Positions 1-8,752 of a stretch of DNA of 64,000 nucleotides are shown here, piece after piece. How positions within the stretch are numbered: position 1 is the first letter of the stretch; each line of letters begins with the position of its first letter. Source of the DNA: Methanosarcinales archaeon (GTDB taxonomy: Archaea; Halobacteriota; UBA148; JAUWXC01); contig CP061209.1 in the NCBI GenBank assembly GCA_026016205.1, forward strand, positions 305,469-369,468, in the 5' to 3' direction. The notes beneath the pieces were generated by a model, which was not told where the DNA came from, ran no database searches, and saw only the letters and a list, made by a program, of their open reading frames with translations. A program made the position numbers and the translations under genes.

Positions 1-136
1 CGTCGCGTCTGGAGGCGTTGCATCCCTGGACGATTTGACGACCATCAGGGACGCTGGCGCGGCTGGTGCAGTCGTGGGGACCGCGCTTTATAAGGGTAAT
101 TTTACGTTGAGGGAAACAATAGAGGTGGTGAAATGA
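1..136 (+). CDS. hisA: HisA C-terminal end (partial)
   Basis: The window opens inside an open frame (from base 2) that ends at the TGA at 134-136. Its 44 residues contain SGGV and [14 protein letters not shown], the last phosphate-binding loops of the beta/alpha barrel in phosphoribosylformimino-AICAR ribotide isomerase, which carries out the fourth step of histidine synthesis. The stop overlaps the hisB start as ATGA, so both sit in one his operon. HisF has similar loops, but the GTALYKG ending and the direct junction to hisB fit HisA. Only the end is visible. Confidence 0.8.
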   Translation, partial: VASGGVASLDDLTTIRDAGAAGAVVGTALYKGNFTLRETIEVVK

Positions 137-708
137 GAACTGCTGAGGTGGAAAGGCGGACAAAAGAAACGGACATCAAAGTATCTTTGAATCTAGATGG
201 AAAAGGAAATTATGAGATAGACACGAGTATAAAATTCTTTGACCACCTGCTTTCAAGTTTTGCCAAGCACGGATTATTTGATTTGAACATACGGGCATCT
301 GGAGACAACGAACATCACATCATTGAAGACGTTGCAATCTCACTCGGGGATGCTTTTAAGAAAGCCTTGAAGGACAAAGCGGGTATAAGGCGGTTTGGGT
401 ATGCCATTATTCCCATGGATGATGTGCTTATGTTGGCTTCAGTGGACATAGGTGGCAGAAGTCACTGCGTTTTGGACATACACTTCAAGAGAAAGAGCAT
501 TGAAGGCCTGAGCGTTGAGATGATTCCTCACTTCCTTGAAACCCTCGTTTCCGAGTGCAGGATAAACCTCCACGCAAAACTGCTGGACGGAAAGAACGAC
601 CACCACAAGAGCGAGGCGCTGTTCAAGGCGCTGGCAGTAGCCTTGGATAATGCCACTCAAATAGACCCACGAAGAAAGGGCGTGCCCAGTACGAAAGGGA
701 TGCTGTGA
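133..708 (+). CDS. hisB: Imidazoleglycerol-phosphate dehydratase
   Basis: This 191-residue protein is the normal length of the stand-alone HisB dehydratase that makes imidazole-acetol phosphate in histidine synthesis. Its two metal-binding repeats are clear: HHIIED at residues 61-66 and DHHKSE at 156-161, plus FFDHLL near residue 35. There is no fused phosphatase domain, as expected in Archaea. Its ATG overlaps the hisA stop, so it is translationally coupled to it. No his gene follows, so this is the operon end. Confidence 0.97.
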   Translation: MRTAEVERRTKETDIKVSLNLDGKGNYEIDTSIKFFDHLLSSFAKHGLFDLNIRASGDNEHHIIEDVAISLGDAFKKALKDKAGIRRFGYAIIPMDDVLMLASVDIGGRSHCVLDIHFKRKSIEGLSVEMIPHFLETLVSECRINLHAKLLDGKNDHHKSEALFKALAVALDNATQIDPRRKGVPSTKGML

Positions 709-717
709 TGTTCTACA

Positions 718-792
718 CTACGATTTCACTATCTCCCTTGTCCTTCTAATCGCCTCTTTTGCATCCTCCATTGCAAGCTCTGCATCCTTCAT
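718..792 (-). pseudogene. Out-of-frame C-terminal end of the HEPN gene
   Basis: Just past the stop of the HEPN frame, another minus-strand frame reads 24 residues starting MKDAELAMEDAKEAI and ending at 718. It is a charged amphipathic helix of the kind that closes HEPN domains. Adding one C to the C run at 804-807 joins the two frames into about 120 residues, the usual HEPN size. A one-base deletion, or a sequencing error, explains this best. A separate tiny gene is the alternative. Confidence 0.5.
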
Positions 793-794
793 GG

Positions 795-1076
795 TCAGCG
801 CAAGGGGTCATCGTAGGTATCTCTGTGGATCCTCCTTAAATCGTTATAAATGCCCAGAAGCATCATCTCAGATGGGTAAGAGCGTAGGAATAATTCGCCA
901 ATTCGCTTATGATCAAAAATCTTTTGCGTTCCTTTCTCTTCTAGCAGGGCTTGGATGCATTCTGATATTGCAAGCCAGCATTGAGAGATCATACTGGCAG
1001 GGCATCCTCCATGCTGGCGAAGTCTAATGGCATCGTCTAAGTATGCCTCGGCCGCTTTGATATATCTATTCTCCAT
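795..1076 (-). CDS. HEPN-domain protein, probably frameshifted
   Basis: This 93-residue helical protein looks like the HEPN partner of a minimal nucleotidyltransferase (the small half of HEPN/MNT pairs, many of which act as toxin and antitoxin). Features include the MENRYIKAAEAYLDDA start, a CW pair in the middle and a YNDLRRIHRDTYDDP segment. I do not see the RNase-type R-x4-6-H motif in standard form. The start overlaps the MNT stop by 11 bases. The frame stops early, and a helix that looks like its missing end lies in another frame at 718-792, so the product may be inactive or the sequence may hold an error. Confidence 0.65.
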   Translation of the reverse strand: MENRYIKAAEAYLDDAIRLRQHGGCPASMISQCWLAISECIQALLEEKGTQKIFDHKRIGELFLRSYPSEMMLLGIYNDLRRIHRDTYDDPLR

Positions 1077-1605
1077 ACAATATCTTTCCCTTCAGCAGAA
1101 ACCTCCTAGAACTGTCAACATCCTTCTTGGGAATCACCTCTAGATGGATGTCCCTGCTTATCATTTTCTCAAGTTCAGACAAAATATTGATGATTTTCTT
1201 GTAAGTAGCATATTTTGATAATTTCGATATAACAGAGATGTCTATATCGCTGTTTGGTCTGGCCGTTCCCTTGTAAGTACTTCCAAACCAGACGATCTTT
1301 TCGATATACTCCTTCGGCAATCTTTCTGCTATGAACCTCGCTGTTATTTCCTCCTCCCTCTTCATAGTAGAGGTGATAAGAGCAGCTGCTGGGTGTTTCC
1401 TGTTTATCCTTATCCTCCAGTTTTTCATGCTTTTGTCAATTGAAATAACACCAAGTTTTTCTAATTCAAGCACCCCTTCATAAATCACTTTTTTAGACAT
1501 GCCACATAGCTCAGCTAACTTTGAAACTGATTCGACATCATTTTCAGCTAAAGATTTGAGTATTCTGATCTTGGATCTATTGCCTAAGACATTTTCTAAT
1601 ATCAT
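1066..1605 (-). CDS. Winged-helix MNT nucleotidyltransferase-domain protein
   Basis: This 179-residue protein has an N-terminal winged helix-turn-helix (about residues 5-65, with SVSKLAELCGMSKKVIYEGV). A minimal nucleotidyltransferase domain follows, with the GS...DIDIS motif (GSTYKGTARPNSDIDIS near residue 107). Such proteins pair with HEPN proteins, and in some systems the MNT partner neutralises the HEPN toxin by AMP transfer. The fused DNA-binding domain suggests self-regulation, and a perfect palindrome lies directly upstream of the start. Family assignment is good; toxin-antitoxin activity is inferred. Confidence 0.8.
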   Translation of the reverse strand: MILENVLGNRSKIRILKSLAENDVESVSKLAELCGMSKKVIYEGVLELEKLGVISIDKSMKNWRIRINRKHPAAALITSTMKREEEITARFIAERLPKEYIEKIVWFGSTYKGTARPNSDIDISVISKLSKYATYKKIINILSELEKMISRDIHLEVIPKKDVDSSRRFLLKGKILYGE

Positions 1606-1606
1606 C

Positions 1607-1622
1607 GTTTACTTTAGTAAAC
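1607..1622. promoter_or_regulatory. Palindromic operator at the MNT-HEPN start
   Basis: GTTTACTTTAGTAAAC has two perfect 7-base arms and a 2-base centre. It sits 2 bases upstream of the MNT start. A TATA-like ATATTTATAC lies at 1629-1638 (minus strand), so the palindrome covers the expected transcription start. It is a likely binding site for the winged helix of the MNT protein. Confidence 0.5.
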
Positions 1623-1628
1623 AAAATA

Positions 1629-1638
1629 GTATAAATAT
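1629..1638 (-). promoter_or_regulatory. TATA box for the MNT-HEPN pair
   Basis: The minus strand reads ATATTTATAC about 25-30 bases before the expected start of transcription and just before the palindrome at 1607-1622. It is the right distance from the start codon at 1605 for an archaeal promoter. Identified by pattern only. Confidence 0.4.
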
Positions 1639-1690
1639 GTTTTGAAACAAAGTTATATGTCAAATCGCACCTACTAAGAAGTGAGTTTCA

Positions 1691-3358
1691 ATGAGCAAAA
1701 GAGTTCTCGTAACGACTGCATGGCCCTATGCCAATGGTCCACTGCACTTAGGGCATCTGGCTGGCTCTTATCTGCCGGCAGACATCTTTGCCAGGTATAA
1801 CCGGATGGTCGGAAACGAGACACTGATGGTATCGGGAACAGATGAACACGGCACACCGATATCAGTGCAGGCAGACAAAGAGGGATGCCCGCCAAAAGAA
1901 ATTGTCGACAAATATCACAAGGTCATCAAGCGCTCGCTGGAAGACATCGGTTGCTCATACGATTTGTTCACACGGACAACGACGGACAATCATCGCAAAA
2001 CAGCGCAGGAATTCTTTCTGGCGTTATCAAAAAACGGCTACATCTACGAAAAAGCCATGGAGTTATTCTACTGTCCTAAGTGCAGGAGATTTTTGCCTGA
2101 CAGGTATGTAGAGGGCGCATGTCCAAAATGTGGTGCCGAAGAAGCAAGAGGGGATCAGTGCGATGCCTGCGGCAGGACGCTTGAGTCTACAGAGCTCGTA
2201 AACCCGCGCTGCAAACATTGTGAGTCAGCTCCGGAAATACGGGAGCGGACGCATTACTTCTTTAAACTCTCTGCGTTTCAGGATAGGCTCATAAAATGGA
2301 TAGACTCAAAGAAGGATATATGGCGCTCCAATGTATACCAATTTACCATCAACTGGTTAAAAGAAGGGTTGAAGGACCGCCCCATCACACGTGATTTGGA
2401 GTGGGGGGTTTCTGTACCAATTGAGGGCGCAGAGGACAAAGTCCTATATGTATGGTTCGAAGCAGTTATCGGTTATATCTCTGCAACGAAGGAATATTTC
2501 ATCAACAAAGGCGATCCGGACGGATGGGTTGAATGGTGGAAATCTCCTGATACTGAGACACATTATTTCATCGGAAAGGACAACATCCCCTTTCATACGA
2601 TTATATGGCCGGCGATGCTGTTAGGTCATGGCGGATTAAATCTCCCGACCAATGTGCCTGCAAATGAATTCCTGAACCTTGAAGGGGGCAAATTTTCTAC
2701 CAGTAGGGGCTACGCGGTCTGGCTGAACGAGTATCTAGACTATTTTGACCCCGATCCACTGCGATATTGTTTATCGATTAACATGCCAGAGTCCAAGGAC
2801 GCTGACTTTTCATGGGACGAGTTTCAACGTAGAAATAATGAAGAACTCGTGTCAACATTGGGCAATTTTGCGCACAGGGTGCTGACGTTTATCGGCCGCT
2901 TCTATGATGGCGCCATACCAGAGTCAGGTACCCTTGGCCAAAGGGACAAATCCGTAATGGAAGAAATCAGTACAACAGTAGATATTGTTGGAATACACAT
3001 CCAAAACTGTGAGTTCAAGAAGGCCATGGCAGGTGTGATGGGTTTGGCATCGCTTGGCAACCAGTACTTCAACGAGAAAGCTCCCTGGAAGGCTGATAAA
3101 AACGCCGGTGCGAGTACGCTTTACGTGAGTGCATGCATCGTGAAGGCTTTATCTATTTTGATGGTACCATTCCTGCCTTTTTCAGCGCAAAAACTTTGGA
3201 ACATGCTGGGATACGACAACTCCGTTCATGAGCAACACTGGCACTCTGCGATAGAACCTATTAAGCCCCAACCCATAAAAGACGTAACGCCACTATTCAA
3301 AATGCTTGAAGATAAAAATATTGCAGAACAAAAAGCTAGGTTAGAATCTATAAAATGA
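1691..3358 (+). CDS. metG: Methionyl-tRNA synthetase
   Basis: This class I synthetase of 555 residues charges tRNA-Met. It has WPYANGPLHLGH at residues 11-22 (HIGH motif as HLGH), a zinc knuckle region with several CxxC pairs (about residues 130-185), and the KMSKS loop as KFSTS near residue 335. It ends after the anticodon-binding domain, without the C-terminal EMAP-like tRNA-binding domain, which in many Archaea is a separate gene. It runs divergently from the MNT gene. Confidence 0.97.
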   Translation: MSKRVLVTTAWPYANGPLHLGHLAGSYLPADIFARYNRMVGNETLMVSGTDEHGTPISVQADKEGCPPKEIVDKYHKVIKRSLEDIGCSYDLFTRTTTDNHRKTAQEFFLALSKNGYIYEKAMELFYCPKCRRFLPDRYVEGACPKCGAEEARGDQCDACGRTLESTELVNPRCKHCESAPEIRERTHYFFKLSAFQDRLIKWIDSKKDIWRSNVYQFTINWLKEGLKDRPITRDLEWGVSVPIEGAEDKVLYVWFEAVIGYISATKEYFINKGDPDGWVEWWKSPDTETHYFIGKDNIPFHTIIWPAMLLGHGGLNLPTNVPANEFLNLEGGKFSTSRGYAVWLNEYLDYFDPDPLRYCLSINMPESKDADFSWDEFQRRNNEELVSTLGNFAHRVLTFIGRFYDGAIPESGTLGQRDKSVMEEISTTVDIVGIHIQNCEFKKAMAGVMGLASLGNQYFNEKAPWKADKNAGASTLYVSACIVKALSILMVPFLPFSAQKLWNMLGYDNSVHEQHWHSAIEPIKPQPIKDVTPLFKMLEDKNIAEQKARLESIK

Positions 3359-3646
3359 AGTGGCGAGACTTGGCCCGGGGAGTACTTATCGATTAGATAT
3401 AATCTATCGGGTTTTCTTCCTTTGGGTCTTTTTCCTACGTGTTTCGCTTCAACGTCTTACTGCCAAGACGTTTAGTTGCACCCTTCCCTGGTTGTTAACC
3501 CAGGTTTATGTACAACAGTTGCCATCCGTAGATGACAAGTTGGCTTTCTTCGCAGGCTTCATCTCGCCAACTATGCATAGTCCTGTTACATTAAAAAAAT
3601 TTTGGTAAAGATTCTGGTATAGAGTCTGATAACAAAAGAATTAGAT
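3359..3646. other. Hairpin-rich non-coding stretch
   Basis: No convincing gene lies between metG and the next gene. The stretch holds several inverted repeats: a perfect 8-bp stem with a 6-base loop at 3451-3472, CCTGG/CCAGG at 3487-3504 (extendable to about 7 bp with a bulge), and AGTTGGC (3538-3544) pairing with GCCAACT (3566-3572), all within about 120 bases. It is pyrimidine-rich on the plus strand. It could be a structured RNA, the 3' region of metG, or the worn end of a mobile element. I recognise no known RNA family. Confidence 0.4.
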
Positions 3647-4213
3647 ATGTTTTATCACACACAATATACAATGTTGATTATGCCGATGTCCATAGAATTT
3701 GGTGACAGCTATCCAGATATCGCCAAGTTTGATCTCTCCAAGGCTGACCAGGTGGTATCCTCGATAGCGATGGGCACAGATGACATCACCATGACCTGTA
3801 CTCAGGGCAAGGTAACGATATGGTTCGGGAAAAAGACACCAGAGAACCAGGTCACCTGGATTTTAACCGCAATCTCAAACGTCGACTCTTCTATGACACA
3901 TGAAATGGAAGTCATCTGCGATTTTAGCGATATTGAAAAATACGAAGGCAAAGAATACATTCTGGTTTCATATGCAAAGGCCAGGGGCGGCTACAGGGCA
4001 ATATTTAACATACCGTTCTCTAAAAGAGAGGCATTAGAACATCTTGCTGAAGCCATCTTTGAGCAACTTCAGCATGACCCCATTCGCAAGGATTTTTTCT
4101 GGGACGGTTGTGCTGCAAAGATTATGCTGCTCTTCGACGAGTTAAGTAGTATCGATGGCTGGCGAATCAAGAAGGTCGATTTCAGGAAGGACATAACGGC
4201 ATCTGGCGAGTGA
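3647..4213 (+). CDS. Conserved-looking protein of unknown function
   Basis: I do not recognise this 188-residue protein. It is soluble and acidic, with alternating strands and helices and no obvious metal or nucleotide motif. The first Met may be too far upstream: Met codons at residues 10, 13 and 15 precede SIEFGDSYPDI, which looks like the natural start, and no ribosome site marks the first one. Its stop overlaps the next start, so it opens the operon of endonuclease IV-like protein, hexuloisomerase and M42 peptidase. Confidence 0.7.
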   Translation: MFYHTQYTMLIMPMSIEFGDSYPDIAKFDLSKADQVVSSIAMGTDDITMTCTQGKVTIWFGKKTPENQVTWILTAISNVDSSMTHEMEVICDFSDIEKYEGKEYILVSYAKARGGYRAIFNIPFSKREALEHLAEAIFEQLQHDPIRKDFFWDGCAAKIMLLFDELSSIDGWRIKKVDFRKDITASGE

Positions 4214-5013
4214 TGAATTTGATTAAGGTAGGTATAGCTGGAATCCCATTGGCAAAGAAGGGGAAGGGAATGGAAGCCGGAATTCAGTACCTATTTAACA
4301 TTGGACTGGATGCAATGGAGGTCCAGTTTACCAGGGGCATTTTTATGGATAGTGTTGCTGCGAAGAAAGTTGGCCAGCTGGCGAAGAAGTTAGGTATCAA
4401 ATTATCGGTGCATGCGCCCTACTACGTAAATCTTGCATCCACGAAAAAGAAAATAATCGAAAAGAGCAAGCAATTTATCATCAATTCAGCAAAAATAGCA
4501 AGCAAGATGGGTGCAACTATCGTCGTATTTCATGCCGCTTATTACTTGAACGATACGAACGACACATTTGCATTGGTCAGGGACGCCTGTGAGGTGGTGG
4601 GGAATGAGATAAGCGATGACGTCCGCCTTGGCATCGAGACAACCGGCAGGCAAAAGCAGTTTGGCACCCTTGACGAGATTGCACGTCTCATGACTGATGT
4701 AGATAAAATCATCCCAGTGCTTGATTTTGCTCACATCCATGCCAGGGGCAACGGCTCGTTGAGGCGAAAAGAAGACTTTATTGCCGTCTTTGATAAATTC
4801 GACCAAACGAAGTTCCATATTCATTTCACCGGGGTGGAGTATTCAAATGGCAATGAGAAAAAGCACATACCATTAAATGATGAACTAAACTTCAGGCATC
4901 TGGCGGAGGTATTGGTTAAGAGAGAATATGATGCCACGGTAATCTGTGAATCACCTTTATTAGAGAGGGACGCATTAAAGATGAAGGAGATTATTGTCGA
5001 TGTCCAAGGATGA
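4213..5013 (+). CDS. Endonuclease IV-like AP-endonuclease/TIM-barrel protein
   Basis: A 266-residue xylose-isomerase-like TIM barrel related to endonuclease IV. Metal-ligand segments expected for the family are visible: VHAPYYVNL, VVFHAAYY, GIETTG, DFAHIHARG and HIHFTG in that order. Endonuclease IV cleaves DNA at abasic sites, but this subgroup is divergent, so the substrate is uncertain. The ATG at 4213 is preferred over the GTG three bases earlier. The ATG overlaps the preceding stop, and the hexuloisomerase gene follows at once. Confidence 0.8.
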   Translation: MNLIKVGIAGIPLAKKGKGMEAGIQYLFNIGLDAMEVQFTRGIFMDSVAAKKVGQLAKKLGIKLSVHAPYYVNLASTKKKIIEKSKQFIINSAKIASKMGATIVVFHAAYYLNDTNDTFALVRDACEVVGNEISDDVRLGIETTGRQKQFGTLDEIARLMTDVDKIIPVLDFAHIHARGNGSLRRKEDFIAVFDKFDQTKFHIHFTGVEYSNGNEKKHIPLNDELNFRHLAEVLVKREYDATVICESPLLERDALKMKEIIVDVQG

Positions 5014-5608
5014 GAACAAAGCGACGAGAAACGTCCGATTGGCGATGAAGCTAATAGGAAAACATATCACCAAGACGGCAGATAGTATCCAAGATGCCAG
5101 TGTATGCGAGATGATCGACCAGATTCTTCGTGCTAACAAAATTTTTGTGATGGGTGCTGGCCGGTCTGGCTTGGTTGGCAGGGCATTTGCCATGCGATTG
5201 ATGCATCTTGATTTGTCGGTATTCGTGGTTGGCGAGACCGTAACGCCTGCCATAGAACAGGGTGATGTTCTGGTCATCATATCTGGGTCTGGAGAAACGA
5301 AATCCATCGTTGAACTTGCCAGGGTTGGCAAGCAGTGTGGGGCTAAATTGATTTCAATTATATCGAACACAAGCTCATCGTTGGCTAAAATATCGGATGT
5401 AGCAATCGAGGTTAAGGGGCGCACCAAGATAGATAAGATTGATTATTTGGAGCGCCAGGTGAGGGGTGAATATTACAGCTTGGCACCTTTGGGAACGCTC
5501 TTTGAAACCACGAGCATGGTATTTCTAGATGGAGTGATTTCAGGGTTGATGAGTATCACCAAGAAGGATGAAACGTATCTCAGATTGCGGCACACCAGTT
5601 TGGAGTGA
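5000..5608 (+). CDS. hxlB: 6-phospho-3-hexuloisomerase (SIS domain)
   Basis: A single SIS domain of about 202 residues, with GAGRSGLVGRAFAMRLMHL and SGSGETKS, matches the hexuloisomerase family. It interconverts hexulose 6-phosphate and fructose 6-phosphate in the ribulose monophosphate route, used by Archaea to make ribulose 5-phosphate or handle formaldehyde. The ATG at 5000 is chosen because AAGGAGA at 4983-4989 lies about 10 bases upstream; a TTG at 4994 is also in frame. It overlaps the end of the previous gene. The partner hexulose-phosphate synthase is not nearby. Confidence 0.88.
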   Translation: MSKDENKATRNVRLAMKLIGKHITKTADSIQDASVCEMIDQILRANKIFVMGAGRSGLVGRAFAMRLMHLDLSVFVVGETVTPAIEQGDVLVIISGSGETKSIVELARVGKQCGAKLISIISNTSSSLAKISDVAIEVKGRTKIDKIDYLERQVRGEYYSLAPLGTLFETTSMVFLDGVISGLMSITKKDETYLRLRHTSLE

Positions 5609-5613
5609 GTACT

Positions 5614-6666
5614 ATGAAAGAAATGAGAAGTTTGCTGGAAAAGTTGTCAAATGCTCATGGAATCTCAGGACATGAGGGTAACATTTGCGAGTTAGTTAGG
5701 GCTGAATTGAAACCATATGTTGACGAGACCCGAGTGGATTCACTTGGGAATCTCATTGCTACGAAAAAAGGATCGTCCCCTTCAGTCATGCTCGCTGCCC
5801 ACATGGATGAGATTGGACTAATGGTCAAGTGCGTTGAAGATTCTGGTTTCATCAGATTCGTTAAGGTTGGTGGATGGTTTGACCAGACGTTGCTTAATCA
5901 GAGGGTGATTCTACATTCTAAAAAGGGGCCTTTAGTTGGCGTCATTGGGTCCAAGCCGCCGCACAAGATGGAGGCTGAAGAGGCTAAACGCGTGGTAAAA
6001 GCAGATGACATGTTTATCGATGTTGGCGTTTCCAGCAAAAAAGATGCCGAGAAACTGGGCGCAATTCCGGGGGTACCAATAACCATTGACAGGGAGTTCC
6101 GTACATTAACAGATAATATGGTCACTGGCAAGGCATTTGACAATAGGGCAGGTTTGGTCATGATGATTGAGGCGCTAAAGCGAACAAAGGCAAAATCAAC
6201 GATATATGCTGTTGGCACGGTCCAGGAAGAGGTCGGGCTCAAGGGTGCAAAAACGTCTGCATTCGGTTTGAGTCCAGATGTGGCCCTGGCAACGGATATT
6301 ACAATCGCTGGCGACCACCCAGGTATCGAGAAGAAGGACTCCTCCATCGAGATTGGCAAAGGCCCCTCGATAACGGTGATGGATGCTGCAGGGCGGGGTA
6401 TTATCACACCAGCGCCTGTTTTAAGATGGTTGGAAGAGACCGCAAAGAAGAACAAGATTCCTTATCAACTAGACGTTTCTGATGGAGGCACGACGGATGC
6501 GACCGCGATTCAGCTTACAAAAGCGGGTATTCCCTCTGGAACCCTTAGCCTGCCAATGAGGTATGCACACTCCCCTGTCGAAGTGCTCAGCCTAAAGGAC
6601 TTGGACACGTGTGCAGAATTGATGGCGCGTGCCCTCGAGACTATGAGCAACTATTTTAGGGCGTAA
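5614..6666 (+). CDS. M42-family metallo-aminopeptidase
   Basis: About 350 residues of the M42 family (tetrahedral aminopeptidase/deblocking peptidase type, with two metal ions). Metal and catalytic motifs are in order: AAHMDEIG, DNRAG, VGTVQEEVGLKGA, ATDITIAGDHPG and the final RYAHSPVEV. It probably trims peptides released by the proteasome. The ATG at 5614 follows GGAG at 5602-5605; a GTG at 5605 is possible but overlaps that site. It closes the four-gene operon. Confidence 0.92.
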   Translation: MKEMRSLLEKLSNAHGISGHEGNICELVRAELKPYVDETRVDSLGNLIATKKGSSPSVMLAAHMDEIGLMVKCVEDSGFIRFVKVGGWFDQTLLNQRVILHSKKGPLVGVIGSKPPHKMEAEEAKRVVKADDMFIDVGVSSKKDAEKLGAIPGVPITIDREFRTLTDNMVTGKAFDNRAGLVMMIEALKRTKAKSTIYAVGTVQEEVGLKGAKTSAFGLSPDVALATDITIAGDHPGIEKKDSSIEIGKGPSITVMDAAGRGIITPAPVLRWLEETAKKNKIPYQLDVSDGGTTDATAIQLTKAGIPSGTLSLPMRYAHSPVEVLSLKDLDTCAELMARALETMSNYFRA

Positions 6667-6731
6667 GATGGTAAATATTATATAAAGGAAGAGCAAGAGG
6701 ACGGTGCAGTATATTTTAAGGAGGACATCAA

Positions 6732-8699
6732 ATGCAATTAACGTTATTCGCACCCGTTATCAGTATAGTAGGTCTAATATTCGCTGCATTCTTAGCGCTG
6801 CGCATTCTTAAAGAAGACGTAGGAACGCCCGAGATGAAGGAGATATCTGAGGCGATTCAAGAAGGGGCGATGGCATTTTTAAACACGGAGTACAAGACCA
6901 TAGCGATTTTTATCACTGTGGTTGCATCGGCAATCTTTGTAATCCTAAATGCCGAGACGGCACTGGTGTTCATCATTGGAGCATTGCTCTCGGCGTTGGC
7001 AGGAAACATAGGCATGAGGGTTGCCACCAGATCCAATGCAAGAACTGCTAATGCATGCAAGAAAGGACTGAACGACGGATTGAGAGTTGCATTTTCAAGT
7101 GGTGTAGTGATGGGATTATCCGTCGTAGGTTTGGGATTGCTGGGTGTGAGTGTTTTATATTACGTTTTCAGAGACCCGGGCATACTTTTCGGGTTTGGAT
7201 TTGGTGCCAGTTCGATTGCGCTTTTCGCCAGGGTTGGAGGAGGAATATATACCAAGGCGGCAGATGTTGGCGCAGACCTGGTCGGAAAAATCGAGGCGGG
7301 CATTCCCGAGGATGATCCGCGGAATCCTGCTGTCATTGCAGATAATGTTGGGGATAATGTTGGCGACGTAGCTGGCATGGGCGCAGACCTGTTCGAATCA
7401 TACGTGGATTCCATCATCGCGGCGATGGCGATAGGTCTCGTTGCGTATACTGGCGGCATGGGAATAAAGGCTGCAGAACTTCCGCTGATGTTGGCGGCTG
7501 TGGGAATTTTTGCATCGATTATCGGAACGTTCTTTGTGGGCGTTGGCAAGAGGGCAAACCTGCACGCTGCACTCAATAAAGGCATATTTGCGAGCGCCGT
7601 TCTGATGGCGGCAATGGCATACTTTGTGATTATGGCTACTATTGGTGATATCGGTATATTTTATGCAACGCTTGCCGGTTTGATCGCAGGGATTTTGATT
7701 GGACTAGTCACGGAGTACTACACGTCTTCTGAACGTGCACCAACAAGAGCGATTGCAGAATCCGCACAGACAGGTGCCGCGACCAACATCATCAGTGGAC
7801 TGGCGGTCGGTATGCAGAGCACAGCAGTGCCGATTGTCGTGGTATGTTCTGCCATCCTGCTTGCACACCACTTCGCTGGATTGTATGGAATTGCCATTGC
7901 TGCTGTGGGAATGCTTTCCACGTTGGGCATAACGCTCGCTACTGACACCTATGGTCCTGTGGCAGACAATGCCGCAGGCATTGCAGAGATGGCACATATG
8001 GGAAAGGAGATAAGAGAGAGGGCCGAAGCGCTGGACGCGGTGGGAAATACAACCGCTGCTATTGGAAAGGGCTTTGCTATCGGCTCTGCGGCACTGACCG
8101 CCCTGGCGTTATTTGCGACGTACTGTATTGCAACCAACCTCCAGAGCATTGACATTACCCGTCCAACAGTTATCGTGGGCTTATTTATAGGCGGTCTGCT
8201 GCCATTTTTATTCTCCTCGATTACGATGAGGGCAGTTGGGACGGCAGCGTTTCAAATCGTCAACGAGGTGCGCAGGCAATTTGATGAGATCCCCGGTCTG
8301 ATGGAAGGCAAGGCAAAACCGGATTATGCAAGATGTATTGATATAAGCACGAGCGCAGCCCTGAAGGAAATGATAGTTCCTGGCATATTGGCTGTTACCG
8401 TGCCGATTATCGTGGGACTGGCACTTGGTGCTGAGGCGCTTGGCGGTCTGTTGACCGGTGCGATAGTCACGGGATTTTTGCTTGCGATTATGATGGCTAA
8501 CGCTGGCGGTGCCTGGGACAATGCAAAGAAATACATTGAGGCTGGGAATTTGGGCGGTAAAGGCTCTCAGACGCACAAAGCCGCGGTGGTGGGCGATACA
8601 GTGGGCGACCCGTTCAAGGATACCTCGGGTCCATCATTGAACATCTTAATCAAGTTAATGTCCATCGTTGCGTTGGTCTTCGCTCCGTTATTCATCTGA
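6732..8699 (+). CDS. hppA: Membrane-bound ion-translocating pyrophosphatase
   Basis: This 655-residue protein, with many hydrophobic segments, pumps H+ or Na+ across the membrane with energy from pyrophosphate hydrolysis. The substrate site DNVGDNVGD with [18 protein letters not shown] is near residues 165-215, and [14 protein letters not shown] lies near the end. The K+ determinant reads [10 protein letters not shown], with Ala where K+-independent pumps carry Lys, so the K+-dependent class is expected. H+ or Na+ cannot be told by eye. A strong AAGGAGG at 6718-6724 marks the start. Confidence 0.97.
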   Translation: MQLTLFAPVISIVGLIFAAFLALRILKEDVGTPEMKEISEAIQEGAMAFLNTEYKTIAIFITVVASAIFVILNAETALVFIIGALLSALAGNIGMRVATRSNARTANACKKGLNDGLRVAFSSGVVMGLSVVGLGLLGVSVLYYVFRDPGILFGFGFGASSIALFARVGGGIYTKAADVGADLVGKIEAGIPEDDPRNPAVIADNVGDNVGDVAGMGADLFESYVDSIIAAMAIGLVAYTGGMGIKAAELPLMLAAVGIFASIIGTFFVGVGKRANLHAALNKGIFASAVLMAAMAYFVIMATIGDIGIFYATLAGLIAGILIGLVTEYYTSSERAPTRAIAESAQTGAATNIISGLAVGMQSTAVPIVVVCSAILLAHHFAGLYGIAIAAVGMLSTLGITLATDTYGPVADNAAGIAEMAHMGKEIRERAEALDAVGNTTAAIGKGFAIGSAALTALALFATYCIATNLQSIDITRPTVIVGLFIGGLLPFLFSSITMRAVGTAAFQIVNEVRRQFDEIPGLMEGKAKPDYARCIDISTSAALKEMIVPGILAVTVPIIVGLALGAEALGGLLTGAIVTGFLLAIMMANAGGAWDNAKKYIEAGNLGGKGSQTHKAAVVGDTVGDPFKDTSGPSLNILIKLMSIVALVFAPLFI

Positions 8700-8752
8700 G
8701 CACCCAAAACTTGATATTTGGTAAAATCGATTTAGGTGCGGTGTGAAGAGAG

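Noticed and set aside
3360-3608. 82-codon plus-strand frame after metG
   Set aside because: The composition is hydrophobic and aromatic without family likeness, and the DNA is full of hairpins; non-coding is more likely.
3359-3646. RNase P or SRP RNA in the hairpin-rich gap
   Set aside because: The conserved cores of these RNAs are not seen and the stems are short, so I do not name it.
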